Assembly: GCA_937926355.1 (NCBI GenBank)
Contig: CALAZP010000097.1
Span: 1 to 5,844 of the forward strand
Length of the DNA: 5,844 bases
Source: an uncultured Saprospirales bacterium
GTDB taxonomy: Bacteria > Bacteroidota > Bacteroidia > Chitinophagales > Saprospiraceae
Direction: 5' to 3'
Notes under the pieces: model-generated
Databases searched by the model: none
What the model saw: only the letters and a program-made list of their open reading frames with translations
What the model was told of the DNA's origin: nothing
In this document: positions 5,204-5,844 of the stretch, one piece after another
How the letters are laid out: each line of letters opens with the position of its first letter
How positions within the stretch are numbered: position 1 is the stretch's first letter
Made by a program: the position numbers and the translations under genes

Positions 5204-5844
5204 ATGAAATCAGATGATTTATTATCCTTACTGCAATCCTCTTACCAACTTCATGGGCAAATCACCCCCCTTCCGGGAGAGGTAGATTTGAATTTCCAAT
5301 TTACAGACACCCATCAAAATTCCTATTTACTCAAAGTATCTGCGCCAAATCCCGAGCTAGAGTGGAATGAGTTTCAAGATCGATTACTCCATCGACTCAA
5401 TAGCCTGCCTTTACAAGTAGCCACCCATCGATTAATTCCCAATCAGCTAGGTGCTCACTATACTGAATTAGGCAACCGAATAGTCAAACTTTACACCTGG
5501 GTTTCAGGGACAGTAGTGGCTAAAATAGCTCCTCATACCCCTGAACTTCTGCAATCCATTGGCCAAGAATTGGGTACCATTACTACTGGATTTCAATCGT
5601 TTGATCACCCCAAAGCCCATCGAGATTACATTTGGGATCTCGCCCAATTTTCTAAAATTCCCTTCCCCAACTCTACCTCTTTTGACGCTCCTCTCGGCTC
5701 AGCCATAGATTGGTTTAGAACGATGTATCAGGATAAAGTAGCTCCTCAATTGCCCACTCTTCGTCAATCTGTCATTTACAACGATGCTAATGATTATAAC
5801 CTACTGGCCCATATACGCGAAGGGAAGCTTACCCTTTCTGGCAT
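5204..5844 (+). CDS. APH-family phosphotransferase, hydroxylysine kinase (AGPHD1)-like; 3' end outside window
   Basis: An open frame from ATG 5204 runs 213 codons to the window edge. The N-lobe has the ATP-lysine strand SYLLKVS (Lys44), followed by a helix with Glu residues (ELEWNEFQDRLLHRL) and the hinge-like strand RIVKLYTWVSG (92-102). A helix TPELLQSIGQELGTI follows, then the 'hp-a-r-yiWDL' segment near 136-146. The catalytic loop reads IYNDANDYNLL (191-201), giving Asp194 as base and Asn199 as metal ligand. The usual histidine of HxDxxxxN is Tyr192 here. These features fit the aminoglycoside/choline-kinase fold, closest by memory to the hydroxylysine-kinase-like group. In Bacteroidota this domain is often the N-terminus of a large fusion with a class III PLP aminotransferase; whether that is so here lies outside the window. 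The start follows the clpB terminator by 31 bp, with no Shine-Dalgarno sequence. Confidence 0.8.
   Translation, partial: MKSDDLLSLLQSSYQLHGQITPLPGEVDLNFQFTDTHQNSYLLKVSAPNPELEWNEFQDRLLHRLNSLPLQVATHRLIPNQLGAHYTELGNRIVKLYTWVSGTVVAKIAPHTPELLQSIGQELGTITTGFQSFDHPKAHRDYIWDLAQFSKIPFPNSTSFDAPLGSAIDWFRTMYQDKVAPQLPTLRQSVIYNDANDYNLLAHIREGKLTLSG

Noticed and set aside
5265..5271. Run of C bases early in the kinase gene as a phase-variation tract
   Set aside because: The run is short, the frame continues open for 213 codons, and nothing else suggests a contingency locus.

Overview
The window looks like chromosomal DNA of a Bacteroidota member, probably of the Cytophagales/Cyclobacteriaceae type. The reasons are the AT-rich composition, A/T-rich leaders without Shine-Dalgarno sequences, a tRNA gene that does not encode CCA, a Bacteroidota-style integrase N-terminus, and the style of the desaturase and ClpB proteins. 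The genus-level guess is inference only.

Left edge (1-480): the first 92 codons of a tyrosine-recombinase-type integrase run leftward off the window. They sit just beyond the 3' end of a tRNA-Pro(GGG) gene. A strong intrinsic terminator and a pair of 8-bp direct repeats lie between them. This is the usual layout of one end of a mobile element or genomic island inserted at a tRNA gene, so the boundary between core chromosome (right) and accessory DNA (left) probably falls near 280-430.

Middle (481-2284, minus strand): a complete membrane fatty acid desaturase of the front-end/linoleoyl-CoA-desaturase-like class with all three histidine boxes, preceded by a small two-helix membrane protein with a probable PH-like beta domain. 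They are co-oriented but 146 bp apart, so a shared operon is uncertain.

Right (2285-5172, plus strand): a 204-bp divergent intergenic region leads into a complete clpB (873 aa), the heat-shock disaggregase, closed by a textbook terminator. Its upstream region holds the most interesting regulatory signal here: three 13-bp dyad-like elements of the form GnCA-N3-(T/A)GnC, starting at 2355, 2387 and 2418, so spaced 32 and 31 bp (about three helical turns). A 16-bp inverted repeat also lies in the leader, 8 bp before the start codon.

Right edge (5204-end): the first 213 codons of an APH/choline-kinase-fold phosphotransferase resembling the hydroxylysine kinase (AGPHD1/HYKK) group, truncated by the window. 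The catalytic-loop histidine is replaced by tyrosine. Apart from the candidate clpB operator array and the tRNA-integrase junction, the genes are ordinary housekeeping genes. I see no CRISPR array, toxin-antitoxin pair or recognisable defence system in the window.
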